Assembly (NCBI RefSeq): GCF_001753245.1
Contig: NZ_CP017415.1
Coordinates: forward strand, 1,144,501 to 1,208,500
From: Acidihalobacter yilgarnensis
GTDB taxonomy: Bacteria; Pseudomonadota; Gammaproteobacteria; DSM-5130; Acidihalobacteraceae
Length of the DNA: 64,000 nucleotides
Direction of reading: 5' to 3'
Part shown: piece after piece, positions 50,660 through 60,644 of the stretch
How the letters are laid out: each line of letters starts with the position of its first letter
How positions within the stretch are numbered: position 1 is the stretch's first letter
Notes under the pieces: generated by a model
The model's input: only the letters and a program-made list of their open reading frames with translations
What the model was told of the DNA's origin: nothing
The model's database searches: none
Made by a program: the position numbers and the translations under genes

Positions 50660-53256
50660 GCCATCTGCTCCCTGATATCGCGGGCACAACGCAGCAGTTG
50701 ATTGGCCAATTCCCGCCCAGTTTGAAATCGTTTATCCGGATTTTTCTGCAATACCTTGTTGATGATGGGGCTGACGCAAGGGGCTAAATCGTCACGCAGC
50801 GCATTCAATCCAGGATGGGCTTCATTGGTGATTTTGTACATCAATGTGGCCATGGTGTCAGCATGGAACGGCGGTGCGCCGGTGAGTAGCTGGAAACAGG
50901 TGATGCCCAGCGAAAACAGGTCCGATCTGCCATCGAGTTTTCGGCCGGCAAGTTGCTCTGGCGACATATAAGAAGGTGTGCCCATGATGACACCTGTACG
51001 CGTTTTGCTGGCATCCGTGATGCGGGCGATACCAAAATCGGTCAGTTTGACGTCGCCAGTATCGATGTTGTAGACGATGTTGGCGGGCTTTACGTCACGA
51101 TGTATGACCTGATGACGGTGCGCATAATCCAGCGCTAATGCACATTTGGCGACGATTTCGAGGACGCTTGAGACGGGCAGCAGGCCTGCTTTGCCCACGA
51201 AGTGCGTTAGGTTTCGGCCATGGAGATATTCCATTGCGATATAGGCAACGTCGTCCTCTTCCCCGGCGTCAAATATAGTCACGATGTTCGGATGGCTGAG
51301 TTGGCCTGCAGTCTCGGCCTCGCGGTAAAAACGCGCCTTGACTTGCTCTAGCTCTTCGCCCTGGAATTCGGTCGAAAGCGGTAGGGTCTTAATCGCGACC
51401 CTACGCCCAATTTTGGGGTCTTTGCCCTCGTAGACGGTACTCATGGCACCTCGCCCGATTTCTTGCTCGACTTCGTACCGGCCAAGCATCGGCTTCTGCA
51501 CGCCGCTGTGATGCAGGATGAGCGTGCCTCCGTTACCTGGGGTGTCACCATTGCTGGGGTGCGGCGCTAGACTGATTTCACTTAGCGTTTGTGTGCGCTT
51601 CATGCGCTCGCGAATGTCGCGGTAGTGACGGCGATGCCGCGCGATGTATTCGTAGACGGTTTTGGCCTTGTCGAAGCGGCGTTTGCGCTCGAAATCCAAG
51701 GCTAGACTGTATAACAGTTCGAGCGATTGTTCATTGATAGGCAGATGGCGGAATCGGTCGAATGCGAGGTCGAGCTGGCCTTGACTCTGGAACGCGAGGC
51801 CGAGAACCCTCAAATTCTCAAGATTGGCGTTCGAACCTGGTAGCAATCCCTGTCCGTTGAACAGGCGACGTTTGAGCATGATCAGCCAGTAGCCGGAGAA
51901 AAGGAGAAGAGCCGGCCCGGTCGGCGAGTACCAGATGCCGCGTGTATAAAGAGGGTAGAAACTGGCTGCACCCAGGGCGATTATGAGGGATGCGGTCAGC
52001 GCGCCGGCAAGTCGATTACCCAGCAGCGGCAATAGCCAGGTGAGGTAGAGTGCGGAGAATCCCCAGGCAGCCAAAAGCACGTATTTCACCCAAGGGGGGG
52101 TGTAATAGGGATCCTGATTGAGGATGCTTGAAATCGCATCGGCCAGTAAACCGAGACGTGTTTCAGCTGGGACCCCTCCCTGCGCCATCCCAACCGGGCC
52201 TATTAGCAGGATTTTGTCGCGAAATACGTTGGGATCGACGTTTCCGTTGAGCACATCGGCGAAACTATAAGTATTGAAGGCCGCTCTGCCGTGGGCGCCT
52301 CGGTATACGCGTGGGTGGATACGTAGCGTGTCATCCGTACGGATCAAGAGCGACCCTAATCTGAGGCCCTTTCCTGGCAGGTAATGAACATCCGTAGCGC
52401 CAAGATTGAGGCTTTGCATTGCAACGAGTAGGGCGAGACTCGGTAGAGTTTGCCCATAGTAACTGACGGCAAGAGGCATGCCCGTGAATCGGTTCCATCC
52501 GAGAGTCTGCCCGCCAATGGCGCCGATGCCCAATGCATGTTGGAGGAATTGCGGTAGCGGCAGATTGAGCGTGTAGGCGGTAGGCGGTGAGATTAGATTC
52601 ATCCGCGACGCGTTTGGGGGGAATCTATTCTTCGCCAGTAGCGCTGGAAGCGGCGTATCGGGGTTGCCCTGAGTGACGCCGGGCGCGTATGTGAAAATTA
52701 GATCCACGTTATGGATCGCCGCCAGGCTTTGGGTCAGGCTCAGATCCTGATTCAGTTTGTCTTTGTCTGCGCGGAGCTGTCTTGCAAAGCGACTCAATGT
52801 GGTGCCGAGGTGGACGAGGCTGTTCGCTTCGGCAGCTGGTAGCTGGTGTCCGATACGTGAAATGGTTGCCGTCCAGCCGTCTAGACCTTCTGTTTTGAAG
52901 AGCTGATTGAGCCGGTCCAGTGCCTCTAGCCCTGGCGTCACCTGGGGTGTGTTCAGCGGTAAGGTGATTGCGATGACCTTGGGTTTTCCGGCATCTGCGA
53001 TATTTAAGAGACGGGCAATGCTGCTACGTGGCCACGGCCACTGGCCAAGTGATTTCAGGCTGCGTTTGTCGATTGCAATGATATCGATGCGTGGTGTGGG
53101 CGTCGCGGGTGTCAGACGGGTGAAGGTGGTAAACAGTATTTCGTCCAAGCCACGAAATTGACCCAAACCGGAGAGCAGGGTAATGACCAGAATGATGGCC
53201 AATGCCCAGAGCCAATCCTTGTTCCAAAGGGATTCGCCTGTCGCGTTTCGGCCCAT
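50656..53256 (-). CDS. CHASE2-domain transmembrane Ser/Thr protein kinase
   Basis: With the ATG at 53254-53256 the protein has 866 residues: a membrane helix (about 15-34), an extracytoplasmic CHASE2 sensor (about 40-380), three membrane helices (about 391-460), a helical TPR-like stretch (about 495-555) and a C-terminal Hanks kinase domain (about 593-860). The kinase has GRGAMSTV, VAIK, HRDVKPAN (about 719-726), DFG (about 740-742) and GTPSYMSPEQ, all intact, so it should be active. A TTG at 53332-53334 would add 26 residues; neither start has a strong ribosome site. It overlaps the phosphatase gene. CHASE2 ligands are unknown. Confidence 0.93.
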   Translation of the reverse strand: MGRNATGESLWNKDWLWALAIILVITLLSGLGQFRGLDEILFTTFTRLTPATPTPRIDIIAIDKRSLKSLGQWPWPRSSIARLLNIADAGKPKVIAITLPLNTPQVTPGLEALDRLNQLFKTEGLDGWTATISRIGHQLPAAEANSLVHLGTTLSRFARQLRADKDKLNQDLSLTQSLAAIHNVDLIFTYAPGVTQGNPDTPLPALLAKNRFPPNASRMNLISPPTAYTLNLPLPQFLQHALGIGAIGGQTLGWNRFTGMPLAVSYYGQTLPSLALLVAMQSLNLGATDVHYLPGKGLRLGSLLIRTDDTLRIHPRVYRGAHGRAAFNTYSFADVLNGNVDPNVFRDKILLIGPVGMAQGGVPAETRLGLLADAISSILNQDPYYTPPWVKYVLLAAWGFSALYLTWLLPLLGNRLAGALTASLIIALGAASFYPLYTRGIWYSPTGPALLLFSGYWLIMLKRRLFNGQGLLPGSNANLENLRVLGLAFQSQGQLDLAFDRFRHLPINEQSLELLYSLALDFERKRRFDKAKTVYEYIARHRRHYRDIRERMKRTQTLSEISLAPHPSNGDTPGNGGTLILHHSGVQKPMLGRYEVEQEIGRGAMSTVYEGKDPKIGRRVAIKTLPLSTEFQGEELEQVKARFYREAETAGQLSHPNIVTIFDAGEEDDVAYIAMEYLHGRNLTHFVGKAGLLPVSSVLEIVAKCALALDYAHRHQVIHRDVKPANIVYNIDTGDVKLTDFGIARITDASKTRTGVIMGTPSYMSPEQLAGRKLDGRSDLFSLGITCFQLLTGAPPFHADTMATLMYKITNEAHPGLNALRDDLAPCVSPIINKVLQKNPDKRFQTGRELANQLLRCARDIREQMA

Positions 53257-53378
53257 GTGTCTGTGGTCTTTGATTGGTTGGGTACGGGGAGAGGCGCCGT
53301 TATTGCTGTGGTTTATATTGTGGGCGCCTTGCAAGCGGCTCGTAATACGCGACTACGGACCGCTGCTGTTCGTTGCCA

Positions 53379-55382
53379 TCAGCTCTCGTTGTGCATTTGT
53401 GTGACATCCACACGCAGCTTCAGCGGTTCGCCTGGATGCAGGATGTCGGTGTTGCCCAGGCTATTCCAGCGTCGGATGGCGGGAATGTTGACGCCGAATC
53501 GCTGCGCGATGCTGTAAAGCGAGTCCCCGTTGCGCACGGTATATGAAACCGTACGGACTCGCTGAGCGGGTTGGGCGTTGCTCGCGATGGCCAAGCCCGC
53601 AGTTCCCGTTGCGCCGTTGCCTGGGCGAATAACGAGCCGTTGGCCGGGGCGCAGAGCGCTATGGCTTGTGAGATGATTCCAGTGTTGCAGATCCGAGACG
53701 CTGACTTTGTAGTTACGCGCAATATCCCAGAGCGTATCGCCTGACTTGACGGTGTGATAGACGGCGCCTGGGTTTGATGGAGGTGAATTCGAGGCGAGCT
53801 GTGTCTGGGCCGGGCGTACAATGGTGCTGCCATGGCTCCAGATCACAAGGTGCTGACCGAGTCGTAAGGGGGCGTGGGTGGTCATATTGTTCCACCGCGC
53901 CAGATTCGTAACGCTGACATTGTAGGCCTTTGCGATATCCCACAGCGTGTCGCCTGGTTTGACGACATGATAGTGCTTGTTACTCCCGCCATGCGCTGGT
54001 TGTGCCATGCGATGCCGCAAACCTTGGGCCATGGCATAGGCCTGATAGGGCTTCGACGAACGCGGTACGATGAGATATTGGCCTATGCGAATCAGGTTGC
54101 CATGCAAGTGGTTGGTTTGGCGGACGACGGCGATAGACGTGTGATATTCGTCGGCGATGAGGCCTAGCGTTTCACCAGAGGCCACGCGGTGGCGTATCCA
54201 GGTGACGCGTTCGCTGGCTGGGATGCTGGCCAGTTTTTCCTCGAATTGCTGCGCGCTATCCGCGGGCAATAAGAGGCGATGAGGCCCGTTGGGATCGGTG
54301 GCCCAACGGTTGTATCCGGGGTTGAGCAAATAAAGTTCGTTGAGTTTGATGCCCGCCAGCTTTGCGGCAAGGGCGAGATCGATCTGGGACTTCAGGTGTA
54401 CGACGGCTAGATAGGGTTTGTCGGGGATGGGCCAGAGGCTAACGTTGTATTGCTTTGGGTGTTCGACAATGGCTTTAACAGCGAGTAGCTTGGGTACGTA
54501 GGTTTTGGTCTGCTCTGGCAGATCCAGCGCCCAGAAATCGGTGGGTAGATGTCGTTCTTGATTTCGGCGAATAGCCCACTGTACGGTGCCAGCCCCGGAA
54601 TTGTAGGCGGCCAGCGCAAGCAGCCAGCTGCCGAACTGGTTATGTAGCGCCTGGAGATAGTCCAAGGCCGCCTTGGTGGAGGCATAGATGTCACGCCTGC
54701 CGTCGTACCACCAGTTCTGTTTCAGACCGAAGTGGCGACCGGTCGATGGCGTGAACTGCCAGATGCCCGCAGCCTGGCAGCTTGAGTAGGCGTAGGGTAT
54801 GTACGCACTTTCGACTACCGGTAGGAGTGCGAGTTCGGTCGGCATATGCCGTTCGTGAATCTGCTGCAGAATATAGTAAAGATACGGTTCAGCTCTGGCC
54901 GTCACCCGCTCAAGATAGGCGGGATGCTGTCGGTAAAAAGCAATGGCGTTCTGCACCAGCGGTTGATTGAGGCTGTCCGGCATCTGGAAACCGGACCGAA
55001 TGCCGGTCCAGATGGTTTCGTTCTGCTGTGACACCACCGCGGGCGTCGTACCATCCACCGCTTCGCTGTCCGGGGGCGGCGTGGCGGGCGCTCCGGCGTC
55101 CGTACTGGCCAAATTGGCAGTTGCCGCGCCGGTATCCGGTGCGTCGGCGATCGCGGCCGGCACGCTGTTGCTTGAGGTGGATGATGTTTGACAACTGGCT
55201 TGCCCACCGTTGGGCGGAGATGCGCAAGGTGTCGTGTTTGTCGTGCTGCTGCTTGCTGTCGTCGTGGGTGCAGCGACACGCGCGTCTCCAAGATGTTCCA
55301 GTGTGGCGCATCCTGAGAGAGAAAGCAGAGCAGCTACCGTTGGCAAGCCCTTAATCAGCTGAGTTTTTCTGAGGTTTCTCAT
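53379..55382 (-). CDS. mltD: membrane-bound lytic murein transglycosylase D with four LysM repeats
   Basis: The 667-residue lipoprotein has lipobox LSGC (Cys25), a Ser/Thr/Ala-rich linker (about 30-120), an SLT catalytic domain (about 165-290: ELALLPVVESAY, AAGIWQFTPSTGR, ALAAYNSGAG) and four LysM domains in the C-terminal half (starting HRVASGETL, YHVVKPGDTL, YHTVKSGDTL, YTVRNGDSL). It cleaves peptidoglycan to form anhydromuropeptides. In many gammaproteobacteria mltD lies by gloB, rnhA and dnaQ; here gloB is missing. Confidence 0.96.
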   Translation of the reverse strand: MRNLRKTQLIKGLPTVAALLSLSGCATLEHLGDARVAAPTTTASSSTTNTTPCASPPNGGQASCQTSSTSSNSVPAAIADAPDTGAATANLASTDAGAPATPPPDSEAVDGTTPAVVSQQNETIWTGIRSGFQMPDSLNQPLVQNAIAFYRQHPAYLERVTARAEPYLYYILQQIHERHMPTELALLPVVESAYIPYAYSSCQAAGIWQFTPSTGRHFGLKQNWWYDGRRDIYASTKAALDYLQALHNQFGSWLLALAAYNSGAGTVQWAIRRNQERHLPTDFWALDLPEQTKTYVPKLLAVKAIVEHPKQYNVSLWPIPDKPYLAVVHLKSQIDLALAAKLAGIKLNELYLLNPGYNRWATDPNGPHRLLLPADSAQQFEEKLASIPASERVTWIRHRVASGETLGLIADEYHTSIAVVRQTNHLHGNLIRIGQYLIVPRSSKPYQAYAMAQGLRHRMAQPAHGGSNKHYHVVKPGDTLWDIAKAYNVSVTNLARWNNMTTHAPLRLGQHLVIWSHGSTIVRPAQTQLASNSPPSNPGAVYHTVKSGDTLWDIARNYKVSVSDLQHWNHLTSHSALRPGQRLVIRPGNGATGTAGLAIASNAQPAQRVRTVSYTVRNGDSLYSIAQRFGVNIPAIRRWNSLGNTDILHPGEPLKLRVDVTQMHNES

Positions 55383-55505
55383 GCGTGCATAGCTTATCCT
55401 CTGATATGGTCATCGAACAAGTAGAATGTCGGATGACCCAGACGGTTGGCGTGGGCGGCATGCCAAACGGTATGCTCAGACGCAACATGTCGCGCGTTGA
55501 TTACT

Positions 55506-56270
55506 ATGAGGACGGCAGGTTTGGAGCCCGAACAGGCGTTAATCGATTGGTATCAGGGGGATATGGGGCGTCAAGTGTGGTCCCGGCTGCACGAAGAGAT
55601 GCCGGGTCTGCTGGGAGAAATGTTCGGTTATGTCGGAGTCCAGATTGGACTCGGCGCACTGTCACCGTCGTTGTTGGTGAGCAGTCGCGTCAAGCAGCAG
55701 GCCGGACTTGCTACCGCCTTGTCGGGTGCGGACATCCTCGGACGCCCTGAAGCGCTGCCTTTCGGGGCGGAAGCGCTGGATCTCGTAGTACTGCCACATG
55801 TACTGGAATTTTCATCAGACCCCCATCAGGTCCTGCGTGAGGTGGATCGCGTTCTGGTACCGGACGGGCATGCGATTTTCATCGGGTTCAATCCCGTCAG
55901 CCTATGGGGCTTGTGGACGCTGGCCGGCGGCGGCCCTTGGAGCACATCTGGAAGTTCCGGGCGCGCGCACTTGTATACGCAAACCCGGTTGAAGGACTGG
56001 CTTGCCTTGTTGGGATTCGATATTACCGAAACGCGTTATCTGTTGTATCGTCCCCCGTCACGCCGTGCTTTGGTCGCGGACCGCTGCGGCTGGTTGGAAT
56101 CGGCCGGGCGTCGCCGTTTTCCAATGTTCGGTGGGATCCGTATCATTGCCGCCAGAAAGCGGGAGTCGACTCTGACATTTATCAAACCAAGCCGACGTAG
56201 GCTGCGTGTACTGTCTGGCGCAACCATCAAAACGGCACCTAAGGCAATTTCCAGTGAACGACACGATTGA
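55506..56270 (+). CDS. SAM-dependent methyltransferase (YafS-like)
   Basis: The roughly 254-residue protein has the class I methyltransferase pattern, with [19 protein letters not shown] (motif around the acidic loop), then [20 protein letters not shown]. It lies between mltD and rnhA, where YafS-type methyltransferases are found. The substrate is not known. The start is uncertain: ATG 55506 is chosen, but TTG 55446 is in frame. The end overlaps rnhA by 17 bases. The C-terminal tail is basic. Confidence 0.85.
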   Translation: MRTAGLEPEQALIDWYQGDMGRQVWSRLHEEMPGLLGEMFGYVGVQIGLGALSPSLLVSSRVKQQAGLATALSGADILGRPEALPFGAEALDLVVLPHVLEFSSDPHQVLREVDRVLVPDGHAIFIGFNPVSLWGLWTLAGGGPWSTSGSSGRAHLYTQTRLKDWLALLGFDITETRYLLYRPPSRRALVADRCGWLESAGRRRFPMFGGIRIIAARKRESTLTFIKPSRRRLRVLSGATIKTAPKAISSERHD

Positions 56271-56703
56271 AATTTATACAGACGGCGCCTGTCGCGGTAA
56301 CCCCGGGCCCGGTGGCTGGGGGGCTTTGTTGCGCATGGCTGAGCGTGAAAGGCATTTGTCCGGGGCCGAACCATTGTCGACAAACAACCGGATGGAATTG
56401 ACTGCTGCAATCAAGGCGCTTGAGGCCCTACACCGACCTTGCACCGTGCGTCTGGTGACGGATTCGATCTATGTGCGAGACGGAATCACTCGCTGGTTAC
56501 CTGGGTGGAAGCGCAAAGGTTGGAAGACCGCTTCTGGGCAACCGGTAAAGAACCAGGATCTTTGGGTGAATCTTGATGCGGCTTGTCAGCGCCATCAGAT
56601 TACCTGGGAGTGGGTCAAGGGTCACTCGGGTCATCCGGAAAACGAGCTGGCGGATCGTCTGGCCAATGAGGCGATTGACCGTATGCAAGGCAACATAAGG
56701 TGA
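56254..56703 (+). CDS. rnhA: ribonuclease HI
   Basis: RNase HI cuts RNA in RNA:DNA hybrids. The 149-residue protein starts at GTG 56254 inside the methyltransferase end; an in-frame reading from 56206 is too long. The catalytic residues are visible in [14 protein letters not shown] (Asp), NRMELTAAI (Glu), VTDSIYV (Asp) and NELADRLAN (Asp). It precedes dnaQ in the usual order. Confidence 0.97.
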   Translation: MNDTIEIYTDGACRGNPGPGGWGALLRMAERERHLSGAEPLSTNNRMELTAAIKALEALHRPCTVRLVTDSIYVRDGITRWLPGWKRKGWKTASGQPVKNQDLWVNLDAACQRHQITWEWVKGHSGHPENELADRLANEAIDRMQGNIR

Positions 56704-56807
56704 GATGCAAGCTGAGGGGGGCGTGACGATGAGCGAACGCTCGCGGCGCGCGATTCGGATTCAAACGCTTGGACGCAGGCATGACTAGCCAGGTGGGAGG
56801 TGATTGA

Positions 56808-57530
56808 ATGCAACAGATCGTCTTGGATACGGAAACCACGGGTCTAGAGCCGCAGCAGGGCCATCGCATCATCGAAATCGGTTGTGTGGAATTGCAGAAC
56901 CGCAGGCCGACGGGACGTCACTTCCATTATTATCTGCAGCCTGATCGGGAGATCGATGAAGGCGCAGCCGCAGTTCATGGCATCACGGCAGCGTTTCTGG
57001 CGGACAAGCCTCGCTTCAGCGATGTGGCGGAGGAGTTTTTGGCGTTCGTCCGTGGCGCGGAGCTGGTGATCCACAACGCGCCATTCGACCTTGGTTTTCT
57101 TGATGCCGAGCTTGCGCGACTGGATCGTGAGCACGTATCGATGCGTGAGCTCTGTCCGATCGTCGACTCGCTGGCATTGGCGCGGCAGATGCATCCGGGA
57201 CAGCGGAACAGCCTAGATGCCCTGTGTAAGCGTTACGCGGTGAACAATGAACACCGCGAGTTGCACGGAGCATTACTCGACGCGCAGATCCTCGCCGAGG
57301 TTTACTTGGCCATGACCGGGGGGCAAACCAGTCTCCTACCGGATAGTCAGAGTGATACGGTCAGGCGTGCGGCGGCAAAACGGACTGACGCCGTGGTGCG
57401 TCATCTGGACCGCGACCGGTCGCCTTTGCGCGTGATTCGCGCGGATGACGATGAATGTGAGCGTCATACGGCGGTACTCGACGCGATTGCCAAGGCCAGT
57501 GACCAAGGTTGTCGTTGGCGTCAGTCCTAG
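56808..57530 (+). CDS. dnaQ: DNA polymerase III epsilon subunit (proofreading exonuclease)
   Basis: DnaQ is the 3'-5' proofreading exonuclease of the replicase. The 240-residue DEDDh exonuclease has LDTETTGLEPQQGHRIIEIG (Asp, Glu), HNAPFDLGFLD, and HRELHGALLDAQ with the final Asp and general-base His. The C-terminal tail normally binds the alpha subunit. It is 105 bases after rnhA and converges on smpB. Confidence 0.97.
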   Translation: MQQIVLDTETTGLEPQQGHRIIEIGCVELQNRRPTGRHFHYYLQPDREIDEGAAAVHGITAAFLADKPRFSDVAEEFLAFVRGAELVIHNAPFDLGFLDAELARLDREHVSMRELCPIVDSLALARQMHPGQRNSLDALCKRYAVNNEHRELHGALLDAQILAEVYLAMTGGQTSLLPDSQSDTVRRAAAKRTDAVVRHLDRDRSPLRVIRADDDECERHTAVLDAIAKASDQGCRWRQS

Positions 57531-57547
57531 GTGCGTCTTCCGGGGGA

Positions 57548-58024
57548 TCAGCGGGCTGATTTGAGGATGCGCGATTTGTCTCTATCCCATTCGCGATCAC
57601 GCTCGGTGGCGCGTTTATCATGCTCCTTTTTGCCCTTTGCTAGGCCGATCTCCAGTTTTGCACGTCCCCGCTTCCAGTAGAGCGCCAGTGGAATCAAGGT
57701 AAAGCCTTTGCGTTCCACCGCGCCGATGAGGCGATTGAGTTCGGCGCGGTGCAATAGCATGCGTCGACTCCGTGTGGCGTCGGGATGGACGTGCGTAGAC
57801 GCACTGAGTAGAGGGGAGATGTGGGCACCGAATAGCCAAGCCTCCCCGTCCTTGATCAGGGCGTAGCTCTCGTTGAGTTGAGCGCGGCCGGCCCGAAGAC
57901 TCTTGACTTCCCAGCCCTCAAGAGAGAGTCCGGCCTCGTAGGTGTCCTCGATGAAAAAATCGTGTCGAGCACGACGATTCAAGGCGATGGTGGAGCGGCT
58001 GCTGGTTTCAGGTTTTTTACTCAT
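57548..58024 (-). CDS. smpB: SsrA-binding protein
   Basis: SmpB brings tmRNA to stalled ribosomes. The 158-residue protein starts at ATG 58022-58024 ([11 protein letters not shown]); a longer in-frame reading to 58390 covers the divergent gene. It has [29 protein letters not shown] (in part) and the basic helical tail KGKKEHDKR. The tmRNA gene itself is not in this window. Confidence 0.97.
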   Translation of the reverse strand: MSKKPETSSRSTIALNRRARHDFFIEDTYEAGLSLEGWEVKSLRAGRAQLNESYALIKDGEAWLFGAHISPLLSASTHVHPDATRSRRMLLHRAELNRLIGAVERKGFTLIPLALYWKRGRAKLEIGLAKGKKEHDKRATERDREWDRDKSRILKSAR

Positions 58025-58147
58025 GGCGACATTATAAATGGAATACAGCCGGCTGCGTTCGCCAAGTGATCCCCCGATGGGTGTCTTGACGACTTGTTCA
58101 TGGGTTCCCTTAGGGTTGACAATGCAACGTTTTGCGATGGTGCTTGC

Positions 58148-59539
58148 GTGAGAAGACTCAAGTCGATACATGGCGAGTGGTCGTCGCGGGGAGCGTTCTT
58201 CCTTGCGGCGACGGGCGCGGTCGTCGGTCTTGGCAATATCTGGAAATATCCTTATATCGCGGGCCAGAACGGCGGCGGTGCCTTCCTGCTCCTGTATCTG
58301 TTGTGTCTGTTGTTGGTGGGTATGCCCCTGCGCATGGCCGAGTTGCTGCTCGGACGTCGCGGGCGCGGCAGTCCCCCAACGGCCTTTCACGAATTGGCCG
58401 TCGACGAAGGTCGATGGCGTGCATGGGCTGCGGTCGGCGTCTTCGCCGTAGTTGCCAGCTTGCTAATACTCTCGTTTTACAGCGTGATTGCGGGCTGGGG
58501 CCTGGATTACATGTGGATGAGCGCCGTCGGGAGCTATCGCGGGCAGAGTGAAAGCGCGATTCAGGGCGTGTTTTCGGCACTCAATGATGAGCCCTGGCGA
58601 TTGTTGATGTGGCATACGCTGTTTATGGGTATGACGACCGCAGTGGTGTCGAGAGGGGTGCAGCGGGGGCTCGAGCGCGTGGCGCGGGTGTTCGTGCCGG
58701 TCTTGTTTATTCTGCTTGCCGTGTTGGGATTGTATGCGGCGGTGGAAGGCAACATCGTCAAGGCGGTGCATTATCTTTTTACCCCGGATTTCGCTGCGCT
58801 GAATGGAAAGGTGGTGCTGATTGCGTTGGGGCACGCCTTTTTTACCCTGAGTCTGGGCATGGGCACGATGATGGCTTATGGTGCCTATCTGCCAGAGGAC
58901 GTCTCCATCCTGCGCGTTAGCGTCTGGATCGTCCTCGCCGATACGCTGGCCGCCTTGTTGTCTGGGATTGCGATCTACCCCCTTGTTTTCGCAGGAAATT
59001 TGCCCGCGATGCAGGGTCCAGGGTTGATTTTCACCGTATTGCCGACGGCCTATGGGCACGCAAAGTATGGTGATGCGTTTGGGGCCTTGTTCTATATGGC
59101 CTTGGTGTTGGCTGCGTGGACTTCTGCGATCGCCCTGCTCGAACCGGGCGTCGCTTGGTTGGTCGAGCGAGGGATGGCACGTGCGAAGGCCGCCATGGTC
59201 TTGGGAAGCGTTGTCTGGTTCCTGGGGCTGATGACTATTCTTTCATTCAATATCTGGTCCGGCGTCCTGATTCTCGGGCACAGCTGGTTTGGCTTGCTGG
59301 ACATGCTGACAGGCAATTTGATGCTGCCTGTGATCGGCCTGTTGATCGTGGTTTTTGTCGGCTGGATGGTTGCCGAGCGCTCGTTGCGGCAGGAATTGCA
59401 GTTTCGGCGTGGGGTGTTTCGTATCTGGTTGTCGGTATTGCGATATGTAACGCCGGTGGCAATGCTACTGGTTTTGTTGAACGCCTTGGGTCTGATTCGG
59501 GGGGCATATGACGGCAGTAAGCCGATCAGCGCTGGTTAG
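58148..59539 (+). CDS. sodium-dependent transporter, NSS family
   Basis: The 463-residue membrane protein has the NSS signature near its start ([23 protein letters not shown], positions about 21-43), where the family binds sodium and substrate, and about 11 membrane segments. Such proteins use the sodium gradient to take up amino acids or related solutes; the substrate is unknown. GTG 58148 ([14 protein letters not shown]) fits the usual N-terminus; in-frame ATG 58100 and TTG 58094 are upstream options. It is divergent from smpB. Confidence 0.92.
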   Translation: MRRLKSIHGEWSSRGAFFLAATGAVVGLGNIWKYPYIAGQNGGGAFLLLYLLCLLLVGMPLRMAELLLGRRGRGSPPTAFHELAVDEGRWRAWAAVGVFAVVASLLILSFYSVIAGWGLDYMWMSAVGSYRGQSESAIQGVFSALNDEPWRLLMWHTLFMGMTTAVVSRGVQRGLERVARVFVPVLFILLAVLGLYAAVEGNIVKAVHYLFTPDFAALNGKVVLIALGHAFFTLSLGMGTMMAYGAYLPEDVSILRVSVWIVLADTLAALLSGIAIYPLVFAGNLPAMQGPGLIFTVLPTAYGHAKYGDAFGALFYMALVLAAWTSAIALLEPGVAWLVERGMARAKAAMVLGSVVWFLGLMTILSFNIWSGVLILGHSWFGLLDMLTGNLMLPVIGLLIVVFVGWMVAERSLRQELQFRRGVFRIWLSVLRYVTPVAMLLVLLNALGLIRGAYDGSKPISAG

Positions 59540-59945
59540 CTATACGCCACAGGAGATGTTCTCGCTGGTGGACGACATCGAACATTACGCCGATTTCCTG
59601 CCTTGGTGTCGCCAGACGACCATTCTGACGCGCGAGGCGCGTGAGGTGAAGGCGAGCATTGAACTGGCACGCGGCGGCGTGCGCAAAACCTTCACCACGC
59701 ATAACCGGATGCAGCCAGGCAAGATGATCGAGATCCGCTTGGTCGAGGGACCGTTCAGTCACTTGCATGGGTTCTGGCGTTTCGACGCGCTGGGTGAGGG
59801 GGCGTGCAAAGTATCGCTGGATATGGAATTCGATTTTGCCAATCGCTTGCTTGGCATGGCTGTAGGGCCGGTATTCAGTCAAATCGTCAATAACCTTGTC
59901 GATGCCTTCGTCAAACGTGCCCGTGAAGTCTATGGTGCCCGTTGA
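59508..59945 (+). CDS. ratA: RatA/COQ10-like START-domain protein
   Basis: The 145-residue protein has the START/polyketide-cyclase fold of the RatA/COQ10 family, with [24 protein letters not shown]. In E. coli RatA was described as inhibiting ribosome subunit joining, and relatives bind coenzyme Q. It overlaps the transporter gene by 32 bases and ratB by 14, and lies beside smpB and ratB as usual. Confidence 0.93.
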   Translation: MTAVSRSALVSYTPQEMFSLVDDIEHYADFLPWCRQTTILTREAREVKASIELARGGVRKTFTTHNRMQPGKMIEIRLVEGPFSHLHGFWRFDALGEGACKVSLDMEFDFANRLLGMAVGPVFSQIVNNLVDAFVKRAREVYGAR

Positions 59946-60225
59946 CCAACTGACGGTCGAGGTGGTCTATGCCTTGCCCCAGCAACAGGCGCTGCTGACG
60001 GTAGTCATGCCCGCTGGCGCGACCGTCGAGCAGGCCATACGAAGTTCTGGGCTGCTCGCGATGTTCCCCGGCATTGACCTCGCGACCTGCCGGGTCGGTG
60101 TGTTTGGCAAGCTGTGCCGGTTGCTGAAACCGGTTTGCGAAGGCGACCGCATTGAGATTTACCGCCCCTTGGTCATCGATCCCAAGGAGAGTCGCCGGCG
60201 TAGGGCAGGCGGCGACTCGCGTTAG
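59932..60225 (+). CDS. ratB: RnfH/RatB-like ubiquitin-fold protein
   Basis: The 97-residue protein starts at ATG 59932 inside ratA. It has a beta-grasp fold pattern with LTVEVVYALPQQQ, VGVFGKL and GDRIEIYRPLVIDPKESRRRRA, the RnfH family signature. Its function is not established. The end overlaps bamE on the opposite strand by four bases. Confidence 0.93.
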   Translation: MVPVDQLTVEVVYALPQQQALLTVVMPAGATVEQAIRSSGLLAMFPGIDLATCRVGVFGKLCRLLKPVCEGDRIEIYRPLVIDPKESRRRRAGGDSR

Positions 60226-60575
60226 TTCGGCGATTTCTGATGCTCCGGCATGGCGGTAGGCCCGCCAACGATACGCGCGAGCTTGCCGTCCTGAAAATAG
60301 AGTGTCAGGTGCTTGACCATCTGGCGCCCATAGGTCGGGGTCAGCGCATAGGCATAGTCCCAGCGATTGGGATTGAAGGCATCGGTCAACAAGGGCTCTC
60401 CGAGGATGAAACGTACCTGGGCCTCGGACATACCGGTCTTCAACTGTTCGAATTGCGCGGGCTTTACCTCGTTGCCTTGCTGTATTGGCGGGCGGTAGCC
60501 GGATAGCCAGCTGGTGCTGCATCCGCTCAGTGCTAGAATGGTCAGGCCGAACAGGGAAATGCGTATTTTTTTCAT
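60222..60575 (-). CDS. bamE: outer-membrane assembly lipoprotein BamE
   Basis: BamE (SmpA/OmlA) is a lipoprotein of the beta-barrel assembly machine. The 117-residue product has lipobox LSGC (about residue 19) and the BamE fold with QFEQLKTGMSEAQVRFILGEP, FNPNRWDYAY and LTLYFQDGKLARI. The ATG at 60575 (MKKIRIS) is taken; an ATG three codons upstream is also possible. It is divergent from fur. Confidence 0.95.
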   Translation of the reverse strand: MKKIRISLFGLTILALSGCSTSWLSGYRPPIQQGNEVKPAQFEQLKTGMSEAQVRFILGEPLLTDAFNPNRWDYAYALTPTYGRQMVKHLTLYFQDGKLARIVGGPTAMPEHQKSPN

Positions 60576-60644
60576 TTGCGTCATCGCTTCAAATGGGCGC
60601 CGCACATCTTAAAGCAAACGGATGTGCATTGCTGGAAGGGACTA

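Noticed and set aside
58115-58147. Promoter TTGACA upstream of the sodium transporter
   Set aside because: No convincing -10 hexamer 16-18 bases downstream, and it overlaps possible upstream start codons.
60585-60644. Fur box for fur autoregulation
   Set aside because: No GATAATGATAATCATTATC-like sequence in the bamE-fur gap.
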